Origin: a bacterium
GTDB lineage: Bacteria > AUK180 > JAQVHJ01
Direction of reading: 5' to 3'
NCBI GenBank assembly: GCA_028696285.1
Contig: JAQVHJ010000001.1
Location: 1-29,055 of the forward strand
DNA length: 29,055 nt
Part shown: one piece after another, positions 15,069 through 24,317 of the stretch
Layout of the letters: each line of letters begins with the position of its first letter
Numbering within the stretch: the stretch's first letter is position 1
The notes under the pieces: model-generated
Told to the model about the DNA's origin: nothing
The model's database searches: none
The model's input: only the letters and a program-made list of their open reading frames with translations
Position numbers and translations under genes: made by a program

Positions 15069-17655
15069 CTATATCCTCCGGTTCTTCTTCTGTTTCTTTC
15101 CCGTCTTCCGGCTCTTCTTTCGGGAAGATTTCTTCTTTTTCTGTTTCTTCTCCGTTAAAATCATCTTCGAAATCTTCTTCTATATTCTCCCCGTTTTCTA
15201 TTCCTTCTCCGGAATTAAGCACTTCTTCTTCCTTTTTTGAAACAACCCTTGCAATGGAAACTACTTTGTCATTGTTTCTGAGGTTCATTATTCTGACACC
15301 CATGGTATTTCTTCCGATCGCTCTGATGTTCTCAACAGAAATTCGTATTACTGTTCCCGCTTTAGTAATAACCATAATTTCATCATCGTCCATAACCTTT
15401 TTAATTGCGATAACCTTCCCGTTTCTTCCTTCTGTTTTAATGTTAATTACACCCTGGCCTCCACGGTTCTGAACCCGGTATTCGGAAAGAGTTGTTCTTT
15501 TCCCGTAACCATTCTCTGTCATTGTAAGAAGGGTAGATTTATCATCTACTATTTCTATTCCTATTACCTTATCGCCTTTGCCCAATTTTATACCGCGAAC
15601 ACCCTGTGTAACTCTCCCCATCTCTCGAACATCACTCTCCTTAAACCGTATAGATTTCCCAAAACTGGTTGCAAGCAGAAGGTCCTGGTTCCCGTCCGTT
15701 ATAAGCGCGGAAATTAACTTATCTTTCTCATCTAATTTAATTGCATTTATCCCGCCGACTCTCGGGTTGGAATATGAAATCAGGTTCGTCTTTTTAATTA
15801 AACCTAGTTCTGTGGACATTAAAATATAGTGCTTCTCATCAAACTCTTTTACAGAAATAAACGCGGTTATATTCTCTTCTGAAGTAATATTAAGAAGATT
15901 TACTATTGCCCGGCCTCTGGATCGGCGGCCGGCCTGAGGTATATCATAGACCTTCAGCCAATAACATTTCCCGAGATTTGTAAAGAAGAGAAGGTAATTA
16001 TGGGTTGATGCAATAAACAAGTGCTCAACTATATCTTCTTCCTTCACATCCATTCCCGCAACTCCTATTCCGCCGCGGCCCTGGTTCTTATACGCATGAA
16101 CAGGCTGTCTCTTAATATACCCTTCTCTTGAAATTGTAATTATCATATCTTCGTCGGCAATCAGATCCTCAATACTAATCTCATCTTCTGCCGGAACAAT
16201 CTCTGTTAATCTTGCATCACCGTATTTCTGCTTCATTTCTGTCAGTTCATCTTTAATGATCATATATATTTTCCGCTCGCTCGCAAGAATACTCTTTAAC
16301 TTGGTAATCTCTTTTATCTTTTCTATATATTCATCATCTATTTCTTTCCGTTCAAGATTTGTTAATCTATGCAGTCGCATATCAAGGATTGCAAGAGCTT
16401 GAACCTCTGACAATTTAAAATCTTTTATTAACCCGAGTTTCGCCTGCTCTTTATCGCTCGAACCTCTGATTAATTTAATTATTTTATCTATGTTATCAAG
16501 GGCAATCTTCAGTCCTTCCAGGATATGTGCCCTTTCTTCCGCTTTTCTAAGTAAAAATTTTGTCCTGCGGGTAATTACTTCTTTTCTATGCTTAATAAAT
16601 TCATTGATCACATTCTCAAGTTTAAGAAGCTTTGGTTGATTATTTACAATTGCAATCATTATTATTCCGTAAGTTACTTGAAGCTGTGTATGCTTGAATA
16701 GTTGGTTCAGAATTATTTTCGGAATTGAACCCTTCTTCAACTCAATTACTATTCTCATCCCGTCTCTGTCAGATTCATCCCTGAGATCTGTAATGTCCTG
16801 AATCTTTTTATTTGTAACTAATTCTGCAATCTGTTCTATTACCTTAGATTTATTTACCTGGTAAGGGATCTCCGTTATTACGATGCGGTCCTTTCCCTTT
16901 TCCTTCCATTCAATTACTGCTCGGGCACGTACTGTTACCTTACCCTTACCTCGGGTATAGGCTTGTTTAATCCCGGCTGTCCCGAGAATAATTCCACCGG
17001 TCGGAAAATCAGGACCTTTTATATAATGAAGAAGATCAACTGAATTTAATTTAGGATTATCAATTTTTGCAATAATAGCATCAACAACCTCATTTAGATT
17101 ATGCGGCGGAATATTTGTTGCCATACCCACTGCAATCCCGCTTGAACCGTTCAATAAGAGGTTGGGAAGACCCGCAGGAAGGACAACCGGTTCATCTGTA
17201 GTCTCGTCAAAATTTGGCGTAAAGTCAATCGTTTCTTTATCTATGTCCTGCATTAACTCAACAGCAATTTTGGACATCTTAACTTCTGTGTACCTGTATG
17301 CTGCCGCGGAATCGCCGTCAACTGATCCAAAGTTACCCTGGCCTACAGCTAAAGGATACCTTAAAGAAAATACCTGAACCAACCTAACTATAGTATCATA
17401 AACCGCTGCATCACCGTGTGGATGATACTTCTTAATAACTTCCCCGACTACACCGGCAGATTTTGAAAAGCGTTTATTCGGTAACAAACCTTCTCTGTAC
17501 ATCGCTATTAAAATTCTCCTGTGAACCGGCTTTAATCCGTCTCTTACGTCGGGGAGGGCGCGGCCGATAATTACACTCATCGCATAATCAATATACGACT
17601 TCTCCATCTCCTCTTCTATATTAATTCCTACTATCTTTTCGCCTTTAGTATACAT
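15022..17655 (-). CDS. gyrA: DNA gyrase subunit A
   Basis: 877 residues. The breakage-reunion domain is complete, with catalytic Tyr122 in AAYRYTE and the quinolone region YHPHGDAAVYDT at 77-88. The position equal to E. coli Ser83 is Ala; Asp87 is kept. The C-terminal beta-pinwheel has a GyrA box QGRGGIG at 525-531, which supports a gyrase rather than ParC. The last 65 residues are an extremely acidic tail, which in E. coli gyrase tunes supercoiling. ATG at 17655 has GGAGG 9 bases upstream, 27 bases after gyrB, so the two subunits are co-expressed. Confidence 0.97.
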   Translation of the reverse strand: MYTKGEKIVGINIEEEMEKSYIDYAMSVIIGRALPDVRDGLKPVHRRILIAMYREGLLPNKRFSKSAGVVGEVIKKYHPHGDAAVYDTIVRLVQVFSLRYPLAVGQGNFGSVDGDSAAAYRYTEVKMSKIAVELMQDIDKETIDFTPNFDETTDEPVVLPAGLPNLLLNGSSGIAVGMATNIPPHNLNEVVDAIIAKIDNPKLNSVDLLHYIKGPDFPTGGIILGTAGIKQAYTRGKGKVTVRARAVIEWKEKGKDRIVITEIPYQVNKSKVIEQIAELVTNKKIQDITDLRDESDRDGMRIVIELKKGSIPKIILNQLFKHTQLQVTYGIIMIAIVNNQPKLLKLENVINEFIKHRKEVITRRTKFLLRKAEERAHILEGLKIALDNIDKIIKLIRGSSDKEQAKLGLIKDFKLSEVQALAILDMRLHRLTNLERKEIDDEYIEKIKEITKLKSILASERKIYMIIKDELTEMKQKYGDARLTEIVPAEDEISIEDLIADEDMIITISREGYIKRQPVHAYKNQGRGGIGVAGMDVKEEDIVEHLFIASTHNYLLFFTNLGKCYWLKVYDIPQAGRRSRGRAIVNLLNITSEENITAFISVKEFDEKHYILMSTELGLIKKTNLISYSNPRVGGINAIKLDEKDKLISALITDGNQDLLLATSFGKSIRFKESDVREMGRVTQGVRGIKLGKGDKVIGIEIVDDKSTLLTMTENGYGKRTTLSEYRVQNRGGQGVINIKTEGRNGKVIAIKKVMDDDEIMVITKAGTVIRISVENIRAIGRNTMGVRIMNLRNNDKVVSIARVVSKKEEEVLNSGEGIENGENIEEDFEDDFNGEETEKEEIFPKEEPEDGKETEEEPEDIDDFGDEEEDSDSEDK

Positions 17656-17682
17656 TGAAAAAATCCTCCGGATTATTTAATT

Positions 17683-20130
17683 TTAAATATCAAGATTTCT
17701 GACAAACAGCGCATTCCTTTCTATAAATTCCCTGCGAGGCTCTATTTGATTTCCCATTAGTATCGTAAAAATCCTGTCCGCTGCAACCGCATCTTCAAGT
17801 TCCACGCGTAAAATGGTTCTGTTTTCAGGATTCATTGTCGTGTCCCAAAGCTGGTCAGGATTCATCTCTCCTAAACCTTTATAACGTTGAATATCCAGAC
17901 CTTTCTTACCTATCTCTTTTATTTTATCAAGAAGATCAAAAATATTAAAGATATCTATGGTCTCTTCTCCGTTCTCTATTTTAAAAATTGCATGGTCCTG
18001 ATTTTTATCGGTAACCTGGAAATCAAATGCCTCCAGTTCCTTTATCTTATTTTCATAATTAACAAACATCGCAATATCACCAAGCTCCGTTACGGCTAAA
18101 TCTTCTCCTTCCACGGTTCCTTCGCGCTCCTTTAAAATCTGTTCATATTTAAATATTTGATTATCTTTCTCTTCCTTCCCGAACGCATAAATCTCTTTCT
18201 CATCAAACTCAATTCTAAAAATATTTTTTAATACGGTTTCCTTGTTCTTCAGTCTTATCTGAAAATAGTTTTCAAGATTAAAGCGCATCTTCAGAAGCTT
18301 TTCTGAATCCTCAAGGAACAGTTGCAATTTCTCGATAATTTTGGAAAGGTTCTTCCCTTTCAAAACACTTTTCTCTTTCCCGGCATCATCCATGATCTTC
18401 ACTTCAAGATTTTTCAAACTTATATCGATTAAATATCCGTCCATCTCACCGTCGGACTGAACATAAAAAATTTCTTTTCCTTTTTTAATTCTATATAATG
18501 GCGGCTGGGCAATGAAAACGTTTCCATGCTTTATTAATTCTTCAAATTGCCTGTAAAAAAATGTCAGGAGCAATGTTCTTATGTGAGAACCATCAACATC
18601 GGCATCTGTCATTATTATTATCTTAGCGTATCTTAATCGGGATAGATCAAAATCCTCCGCGCCTATTCCTGTACCCATCGCAGATATTAAGGTCTTGATC
18701 ATTTCATTGCTGAGAATCTTGTTTAACCGGACCTTTTCTATATTTAAAATTTTCCCGCGAAGCGGAAGGATTGCCTGAAACCTTCTGTCTCTGCCTTGTT
18801 TTGCAGAACCACCCGCAGAATCTCCCTCAACTATATACAACTCACAAAGTTCCGGATCCTTCTCTGAGCAATCTGCTAATTTTCCCGGAAGAGATGTTGA
18901 ATCGAGAGCGCTTTTTCTTCTTGTTAATTCTTTCGCTTTTCTTGCCGCTTCCCTTGCACGGGCAGCAGCAAAAACCTTTTCAATGATACTTCGCGCAACA
19001 GCCGGCTTCTCTTCAAAGAACATTCTCAGTTCTTCATAGATTATCGAATCAACTATCCCTTTTATGTCACTGTTTCCTAACTTTGTTTTGGTTTGTCCTT
19101 CAAATTGGGGTTCCGGTATCTTAATTGAAAGAACTGCTACAATCCCTTCCCTGGTATCATCACCCATTAAGGTTATCTTTCCTTTCCCGATGTTGTTATT
19201 CTTTATATAATCATTTATTACTCTTGTTACTGCTGTCTTAAAGCCTGTCAGGTGTGTTCCTCCTTCTATCGTATTAATATTGTTGACAAACGATAAGATG
19301 TTCTCAGAATAACCATCATTATACTGAAGAGCGGCTTCTATTACAATGTCATCCTTCTCCTTCATTACATAAATAACTTTCTTGTTCAAAAGGGTCTTGT
19401 TTTCATTTAAGTATTCTACAAAGGAAACAATCCCCCCATTATACTTATAAGTAAATTCCTTCGGTTCATTTCCGCGCTCATCTGTTATTAGTATCTCCAA
19501 TCCCTTGTTCAAAAATGCAAGTTCGCGAAGACGGCTTGCAAGCGTATCAAAATTAAATTCAATCGAATCAAAAATCTGAGAGTCCGGCTTGAACGTTACT
19601 TTTGTCCCGGTCTTCTTTGACTTGCCTATTATCTTTAGTTTCTCTTGCGGTTTTCCGCGTTCAAAACGTTGATAATAAACATTGCCTTCCGTTTTAACTT
19701 CTACCTCGAGCCATTCCGATAATGCATTAACAACAGATACACCAACACCGTGAAGACCTCCGGAAATCTTATAACTCTTATGATCAAACTTCGCACCGGC
19801 ATGTAATTTCGTTAAAACAACCTCAACTCCCGATTTCTTTTCTCCTTTATGAATATCAACCGGTATTCCACGGCCGTTATCTATAATTGAAACTGAATTA
19901 CCCGGATGAACAACAACCATGATCTTATCACAAAATCCGCCTAAAGCCTCATCTATTGAGTTGTCAACAACTTCAAATACACAATGGTGAAGACCCATCG
20001 GACCCGTGGAACCGATATACATCCCCGGACGCTTCCTTACTGCATCTAAACCCTCAAGAACAGTGATGTCCTGTGATGTATATTTTGCGTTTTTGTTATT
20101 TCCATTTGTATTGTTGCCGTTTTCTGACAT
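17683..20130 (-). CDS. gyrB: DNA gyrase subunit B
   Basis: 815 residues. The GHKL ATPase shows EVVDNSIDEA at 53-62, DNGRGIP at 84-90 and GGLHGVGVSVVN at 124-135. The TOPRIM domain has EGDSAGGSAKQGRDR from 435 and DADVDGSH at 509-516. RYKGLGEM follows only at 749, so about 165 extra residues lie inside the TOPRIM/tail region. This is like the insert of long GyrB proteins such as that of E. coli and unlike the roughly 640-residue form. The N-terminal tail is Asn/Gly-rich. It starts 16 bases after the dciA-like gene behind GGGAGAA. Confidence 0.97.
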   Translation of the reverse strand: MSENGNNTNGNNKNAKYTSQDITVLEGLDAVRKRPGMYIGSTGPMGLHHCVFEVVDNSIDEALGGFCDKIMVVVHPGNSVSIIDNGRGIPVDIHKGEKKSGVEVVLTKLHAGAKFDHKSYKISGGLHGVGVSVVNALSEWLEVEVKTEGNVYYQRFERGKPQEKLKIIGKSKKTGTKVTFKPDSQIFDSIEFNFDTLASRLRELAFLNKGLEILITDERGNEPKEFTYKYNGGIVSFVEYLNENKTLLNKKVIYVMKEKDDIVIEAALQYNDGYSENILSFVNNINTIEGGTHLTGFKTAVTRVINDYIKNNNIGKGKITLMGDDTREGIVAVLSIKIPEPQFEGQTKTKLGNSDIKGIVDSIIYEELRMFFEEKPAVARSIIEKVFAAARAREAARKAKELTRRKSALDSTSLPGKLADCSEKDPELCELYIVEGDSAGGSAKQGRDRRFQAILPLRGKILNIEKVRLNKILSNEMIKTLISAMGTGIGAEDFDLSRLRYAKIIIMTDADVDGSHIRTLLLTFFYRQFEELIKHGNVFIAQPPLYRIKKGKEIFYVQSDGEMDGYLIDISLKNLEVKIMDDAGKEKSVLKGKNLSKIIEKLQLFLEDSEKLLKMRFNLENYFQIRLKNKETVLKNIFRIEFDEKEIYAFGKEEKDNQIFKYEQILKEREGTVEGEDLAVTELGDIAMFVNYENKIKELEAFDFQVTDKNQDHAIFKIENGEETIDIFNIFDLLDKIKEIGKKGLDIQRYKGLGEMNPDQLWDTTMNPENRTILRVELEDAVAADRIFTILMGNQIEPRREFIERNALFVRNLDI

Positions 20131-20146
20131 GGTTTTTATTCTCCCT

Positions 20147-20617
20147 TTATTTCTTCTTTTGTATATAATAAAATGTTAACATTTTTCTTGCGGTCTTTCT
20201 GAACTCAGTGTCGTATTTCTGAACTTCCCTTTCTATCTCTTCCTCTTCCTTAGATGTAAGCGCAATCTCCTTTTCGTTTTTTGTATCTTTTTCAAATCCC
20301 CGAAACTTTTTTACGCTTCCTTGATAAACCTCAAGATCTGTTACTAAATCTTCTCCAAGCTTCTCATTTATTTTTTCTATGAAAGAAAATTTATTCAAAC
20401 GCAATTCATTCGCCCATTGAAATGTGGTTGCTAAGATTGAAAGTTTCCCGTTATCAAAGTAGACCGGCTTCGTCTTCTCAGCGATCTTTAACGGAACTAA
20501 TTCAAACCAATGATTGAATATCCGATATGTTATTATAAAGTCATCACCTAAAATTTCAGAAAAAGCTCTGCTTAAATTTTTTCCGAAATTACCGTGACTT
20601 GAACTATTCCTTATCAT
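20147..20617 (-). CDS. dciA: DUF721/DciA-like protein, putative helicase loader
   Basis: 156 residues. The first 100 residues fit the DUF721 (DciA) pattern: an N-terminal helix, a segment VYFDNGKLSILATTFQWANE with the typical 'ss-WA-EL' phrase, then FIEKINEKLGEDLVTDLEVY. The C-terminal third is charged and helical. DciA helps load the replicative helicase DnaB in bacteria lacking DnaC/DnaI. Its place between dnaN and gyrB is common for this family and supports the call. The ATG overlaps the dnaN stop by 4 bases (ATGA). Confidence 0.75.
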   Translation of the reverse strand: MIRNSSSHGNFGKNLSRAFSEILGDDFIITYRIFNHWFELVPLKIAEKTKPVYFDNGKLSILATTFQWANELRLNKFSFIEKINEKLGEDLVTDLEVYQGSVKKFRGFEKDTKNEKEIALTSKEEEEIEREVQKYDTEFRKTARKMLTFYYIQKKK

Positions 20618-21726
20618 AAACGCATGGGCATTAGAACAAATTTATAATTTTGCTCTTTATCAGCCGGTAAAAATAATACCGGCGATGTCGGATTAATAAC
20701 TTTTAAAATTACATTCTCTGTTTCGATGTTCTTCAAAATATCCGTAATGTATTTTGAGTTGAACAATAATTCAATTGGAGACCCTGAAAAATCAATAGGT
20801 ACAACTTCTTTACCTTCCCCTACTTCCGGGGTAATTGTATTTACAATAAGCTCTCCCTTCTTAAATTCATACTTGATCGAATTTCTCTTGGAATCAGCCA
20901 TTAAACCTACACGCTGAGTTGAATCTATTAAAATATTCTTCGAAATAATTATATCCATCTCAAAATCTGAAGGTACTACACTTTTATAATTGGGATACTC
21001 ACCTGTAATTAACCGAGAAATTAATATGCTGTTTTCAAGTGTAAATAAAATCTGATTCTCTTTTTTTGTCAAGTTGATCTCTACCTTCTTTTCTTCGTTA
21101 TCTTCTAAAAGATCTTTGAGCGTATTTAAAGTCTTTGCAGGAATAATCATATTGTTGCCCAGTTCTACTGAAAGTTTTTCTTTAAACTTCCCCATTGAAA
21201 GTCTGTGACCGTCTGTTGAAACGAATATTAAATATCCGTCTTCAACACAAAGATAAACTCCCATTAAAGTAAATCTCGTCTCATCTGTTGATACTGAAAT
21301 TATTGTCTTGTTAATTAAACTTTTTAATTCCTTCTGTGAAACAGTAATATTTTTTTCAATATCATAATCAGGAGTCTGAGGAAATTCATCTTTTAATTGA
21401 CCGTTTAATTTATACGAAAGCGCCCCGCCTTTAATCTGTACGTTTTTTGAATCTAATTGTGTGAACTCAAATTCTTCTGTGGGTATATTACGTGAAATCT
21501 CGTAAAGCTTTCTCGCGGGTAATGCTATTGAACCGGGTTCAATTATATCTGCAGGTATCTCTTTTATTAAAGTGATCTCTAAATCCGTCGTTGTTATTTT
21601 CAGCTTATCGTCTTTAGCTTCTAATAGTGCATTGAAGAGGATGTTAATGGTGCTCTTTTGAAGAATCACACCGCTTAACTGATGCATGGCTTTCGCAAAT
21701 ATCTCTTTATCTACTGTGAATTTCAT
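20614..21726 (-). CDS. dnaN: DNA polymerase III beta sliding clamp
   Basis: 370 residues, the usual size. It has the three-fold clamp layout, with MKFTVDKEIFAKAMHQLSGV at the start, TTDLEITL at 40-47, a central VSTDGHRLSMGKFK, and the C-terminal LPADKEQNYKFVLMPMRL, whose PMRL ending is characteristic of bacterial clamps. It forms the ring that holds polymerase on DNA. ATG at 21726 has AGGAG 6 bases upstream and a near-consensus promoter further up. It heads the series dnaN, dciA-like, gyrB, gyrA and downstream genes. recF is not present. Confidence 0.97.
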   Translation of the reverse strand: MKFTVDKEIFAKAMHQLSGVILQKSTINILFNALLEAKDDKLKITTTDLEITLIKEIPADIIEPGSIALPARKLYEISRNIPTEEFEFTQLDSKNVQIKGGALSYKLNGQLKDEFPQTPDYDIEKNITVSQKELKSLINKTIISVSTDETRFTLMGVYLCVEDGYLIFVSTDGHRLSMGKFKEKLSVELGNNMIIPAKTLNTLKDLLEDNEEKKVEINLTKKENQILFTLENSILISRLITGEYPNYKSVVPSDFEMDIIISKNILIDSTQRVGLMADSKRNSIKYEFKKGELIVNTITPEVGEGKEVVPIDFSGSPIELLFNSKYITDILKNIETENVILKVINPTSPVLFLPADKEQNYKFVLMPMRL

Positions 21727-21739
21727 AGATTCTCCTCTC

Positions 21740-22050
21740 TTTATTTATTATTATAAATTAATTAAGTTTTTATATTATATCATAATTTAATAAATAATTC
21801 AATAAAAAAATTAAAAAAACTCATTTTTTTTTAACAAAATAAACTTTTTTCAATATCATATTTAAATTATATATTGAATAAATAAGATAATATTAATAAT
21901 AATATCCTGTGGATAATATGAATAACTGTGTTTTTTTCCTATATTTCAGTAGTTATCCTGTTTATAAACCTGTTGATAAAAAAAGGATAAAGTAATGGTT
22001 ATCAGATTGAGAGAAAATATTCACAAAAGAGTAAAGTTATCAACAGTATA
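21740..22050. other. probable oriC: AT-rich unwinding region plus DnaA boxes between dnaA and dnaN
   Basis: A perfect DnaA box (TTATCCACA on the minus strand) sits at 21908-21916. Boxes of the TTATCAACA form are at 21971-21979 (minus) and 22037-22045 (plus), and TTATCCTGT is at 21953-21961. On the dnaN side of the perfect box lies about 170 bases of nearly pure A/T, including TAATAATAAT at 21894-21903, which could be a DnaA-trio. The order dnaA, boxes, AT-rich element, dnaN is the same as in the Bacillus incC half-origin. The AT content and box sequences are seen directly; the function is inferred. Confidence 0.8.
21774..21802 (-). promoter_or_regulatory. sigma70-type promoter of the dnaN operon
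   Basis: On the minus strand: TTGAAT, 17-base spacer, TATAAT, about 48 bases before the dnaN start codon. It lies in the AT-rich half of the origin region, so initiation of replication and dnaN transcription may affect each other. Confidence 0.65.
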
Positions 22051-22131
22051 TTATAGAGATATACACAGTGTTGTTAAACCTGGTCGGGATCTGAATAAAT
22101 CAGTTATAGTTCTAGGAATATTTGAGTTTTA

Positions 22132-22280
22132 AACAATATTGTAATATAGAACCAGAAAGCACATATTACTTAAAGAGTATTTAAATGTGTTTTTAACAGG
22201 GACTTTGACGAGACTTGTAAGAGAGAAAGAAAAAAATCATAACAGAGAATAAACGGGAACTAAAGGAAAAAGAGGAAAAT
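22132..22280 (+). repeat. dispersed element shared with 9.3-9.4 kb, copy near the origin
   Basis: The parts appear in the order ATAGAACCAGAAAGC, TACTTAAAGAG, GTGTTTTTAACAGGGACTT, GAGACTTGTAAGAG, an A-rich tract and AACGGGA. These match the minus strand of 9299-9442, including an exact 22-base block at 22184-22205. It lies between the DnaA boxes and the end of dnaA. Confidence 0.8.
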
Positions 22281-22310
22281 TTATTTATTTGATTTTAATA
22301 TACAAATGAA

Positions 22311-22370
22311 ATACTGAACCAAAAAGCGATTGATACTTAAAGAGCAAAAGAATGTGATTTTTCACCACGG
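22311..22370 (+). repeat. partial third copy of the dispersed element
   Basis: Contains CTGAACCAAAAAGCGATTG, ATACTTAAAGAGCAAAAGAA and TGTGATTTTT. This follows the start of the element at 22132 and, in its GCGATTG, the copy at 9.4 kb even more closely. It then diverges into TTCACCACGGAGACAC, itself a phrase I recall from dispersed repeats in other genomes. Confidence 0.7.
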
Positions 22371-22383
22371 AGACACTGATATC

Positions 22384-22413
22384 ACCTTCCACTATCCACA
22401 CTCCACCATTTAA
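22384..22413. repeat. short pyrimidine-rich repeat after dnaA
   Basis: ACCTTCCACTATCCACACTCCACC belongs to the same word family as 8621-8665 and 8904-8948. It ends 3 bases before the dnaA stop codon on the minus strand. Confidence 0.6.
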
Positions 22414-22416
22414 ACA

Positions 22417-23802
22417 CTATTCTTGTCCTTTGAGTTCATTTATTATATTCTGGATTTGATATCTGATAGGATCGTTTGATTCAATTAATTTCAGGATTTT
22501 ATTATAAGCATGGAGAACTGTTGTGTGGTCTCTGCCTCCAAAAAATTCGCCAATCTCAGGAAGGGATGAATCTGTCAGCTCTCTGCATAAATACATTGCT
22601 ATCTGCCTTGGTACCGCTATGTTTTTTGAACGGCGTTTTACTTTTAAATCTGCAACACGTATATCAAAGTAAATAGCTACAGTTCTTTGAATTATATCAA
22701 TATTAATTTCATCTGATTCCTTCTGATGAATAATATCTTTCAAAATTACCTTTGCAACATCAAGGGTAAGATCTTTTTCATTCAATGTAGTATAAACGAT
22801 TACCTTTAATAAAGCCCCTTCTAATTCCCTGACATTTGATTTAATTCTTGAGGCGATAAAGTTTATTATATCATCCGGAATAGAAACGTCTTCTTTCAGG
22901 GCTTTCTTCTTTAATATCGCGATTCTTGTTTCTAAATTTGGTGTTTGAACATCAACTACCATCCCGCACGAAAATCTTGAAACCAAACGCTCCTGTAAAT
23001 CCGGTATCTTTTTCGGCGGCCGGTCAGAGGTAAGGACTATCTGCTTGTTTAAATCCTTTAAAGAATTAAATGTATGAAAAAATTCTTCTTGTAACCCCTC
23101 TTTTTCTGTAAGAAAGTGTATGTCATCCATTAATAATAAATCAATATTGCGATATTTCTTTCTGAATTTAATAATGTTATTTTCTATATATGATTTAATC
23201 ATTTCATTCATAAAATTTTCTGTGGGAATATAAACAACCTTAAACTCAGGGTTCTGTTTTTGAATCTCATGCCCAATTGCCTGCATTAAATGCGTTTTTC
23301 CCAAACCAACCCCTCCATATATAAACAATGGATTGTAAGAACTTCCCGGGGTCTTTGATACTAATGTGGCAATACCCTTTGCAAACTCATTACTGGGGCC
23401 AACAACAAAATTCTCAAATGTAAAATCCGGATTCAAAGAAACCCTGGGAGTAAAACTATCGGAACTACCCTCTTTCTTCTTCGCTTTCTTTATGCTTATT
23501 ATCTCGTCTTTCAATTGATTCTCGGTCTTAGGGACGATATCCTTCTCTTGTAATATGAAATTAATGGTAAATTCCCCCGCAAAAAGATTCTTCAACCCAC
23601 TTTTAAGTAAGTCAAGAAAATTCGCTTCTATCCAGCTTTTAAAAAATTGATTAGGTACACTGATTTCTGCAGAGTCTTCTTTAATGCTTTCCAAATCTAA
23701 AGGTTGAATCCAATTCTCAAAAATATGAGGATCAACCTTCTTCTCTGTTTCTTTTAGGAATTCTCTCCAGATTTCCTGCAATTTCTCTTTATCTCGGGAC
23801 AT
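22417..23802 (-). CDS. dnaA: chromosomal replication initiator DnaA
   Basis: About 461 residues with all four domains. Domain I is at 1-85. A short linker is followed by the AAA+ domain: Walker A GGVGLGKT at 163-170, Walker B LLLMDDIHFL and sensor LTSDRPP. Domain IV ends in the signature RQIAMYLCRELTDSSLPEIG with GGRDHTTVLHA. DnaA binds the boxes on both sides of its gene and unwinds the origin. I prefer the ATG at 23802 behind AGGGGG, though the spacing is short. An in-frame GTG at 23820 adds six residues and overlaps a perfect DnaA box, suggesting autoregulation. rpmH is not upstream, unlike in many bacteria. Confidence 0.96.
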   Translation of the reverse strand: MSRDKEKLQEIWREFLKETEKKVDPHIFENWIQPLDLESIKEDSAEISVPNQFFKSWIEANFLDLLKSGLKNLFAGEFTINFILQEKDIVPKTENQLKDEIISIKKAKKKEGSSDSFTPRVSLNPDFTFENFVVGPSNEFAKGIATLVSKTPGSSYNPLFIYGGVGLGKTHLMQAIGHEIQKQNPEFKVVYIPTENFMNEMIKSYIENNIIKFRKKYRNIDLLLMDDIHFLTEKEGLQEEFFHTFNSLKDLNKQIVLTSDRPPKKIPDLQERLVSRFSCGMVVDVQTPNLETRIAILKKKALKEDVSIPDDIINFIASRIKSNVRELEGALLKVIVYTTLNEKDLTLDVAKVILKDIIHQKESDEINIDIIQRTVAIYFDIRVADLKVKRRSKNIAVPRQIAMYLCRELTDSSLPEIGEFFGGRDHTTVLHAYNKILKLIESNDPIRYQIQNIINELKGQE

Positions 23803-23812
23803 TTTCCCCCTG

Positions 23813-24134
23813 TTATCCACATTTCTTTATTAGTAAAAAATTCACAATTCAAATAACTGTTGAAAAGTAGGCAAATCTTAAATATCCTATATAATAAGTA
23901 GGGCTTTTAAAATATACCCACTAGTTATCCACAATTTATAACATTGTAATAAATCCCAACAACACGGAGTTTATCTCTCTTTGTCTTAAATCAATACACT
24001 TAAATATCTACATTATACTAATTTTCAAATCTCTTGAATTATTGGGAAAAAAGAGCAAGATTGTGAAAAAGATTACAATCAAGTTAAATTCTTTAATTGT
24101 TGATAACTGGAGAGTTATCCACAAGTTATTAACA
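23813..24134. promoter_or_regulatory. DnaA-box cluster upstream of dnaA (second half of a bipartite origin or autoregulatory region)
   Basis: Three perfect TTATCCACA boxes lie on the plus strand at 23813-23821, 23925-23933 and 24115-24123. A TTATCAACA-type box is on the minus strand at 24098-24106 and a TTATTAACA variant at 24126-24134. The first overlaps the 5' end of dnaA. No ORF here has a ribosome-binding site or recognisable protein. I could not identify a convincing dnaA promoter within it. Confidence 0.8.
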
Positions 24135-24317
24135 TATGAAAGAACGTAACTGAGTCGATACTGAAACATTATACCATACTTAATATTTATTTTCAAGATT
24201 TATTTTTTAGTACCTTAGATTTAGGCTTTTCATCAGATTGAATAAAGAAAAAAATATTTATTTTCTTCCTAACATCCTTCAATTCCAACTGCAGAAAAAC
24301 CTTCTTTGTTTTATACA

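Noticed and set aside
23803..23820. GTG start adding six residues to DnaA
   Set aside because: It lies in a perfect DnaA box with a weak ribosome-binding site; the ATG at 23802 has AGGGGG upstream, although its spacing is short, so the GTG is not fully excluded.
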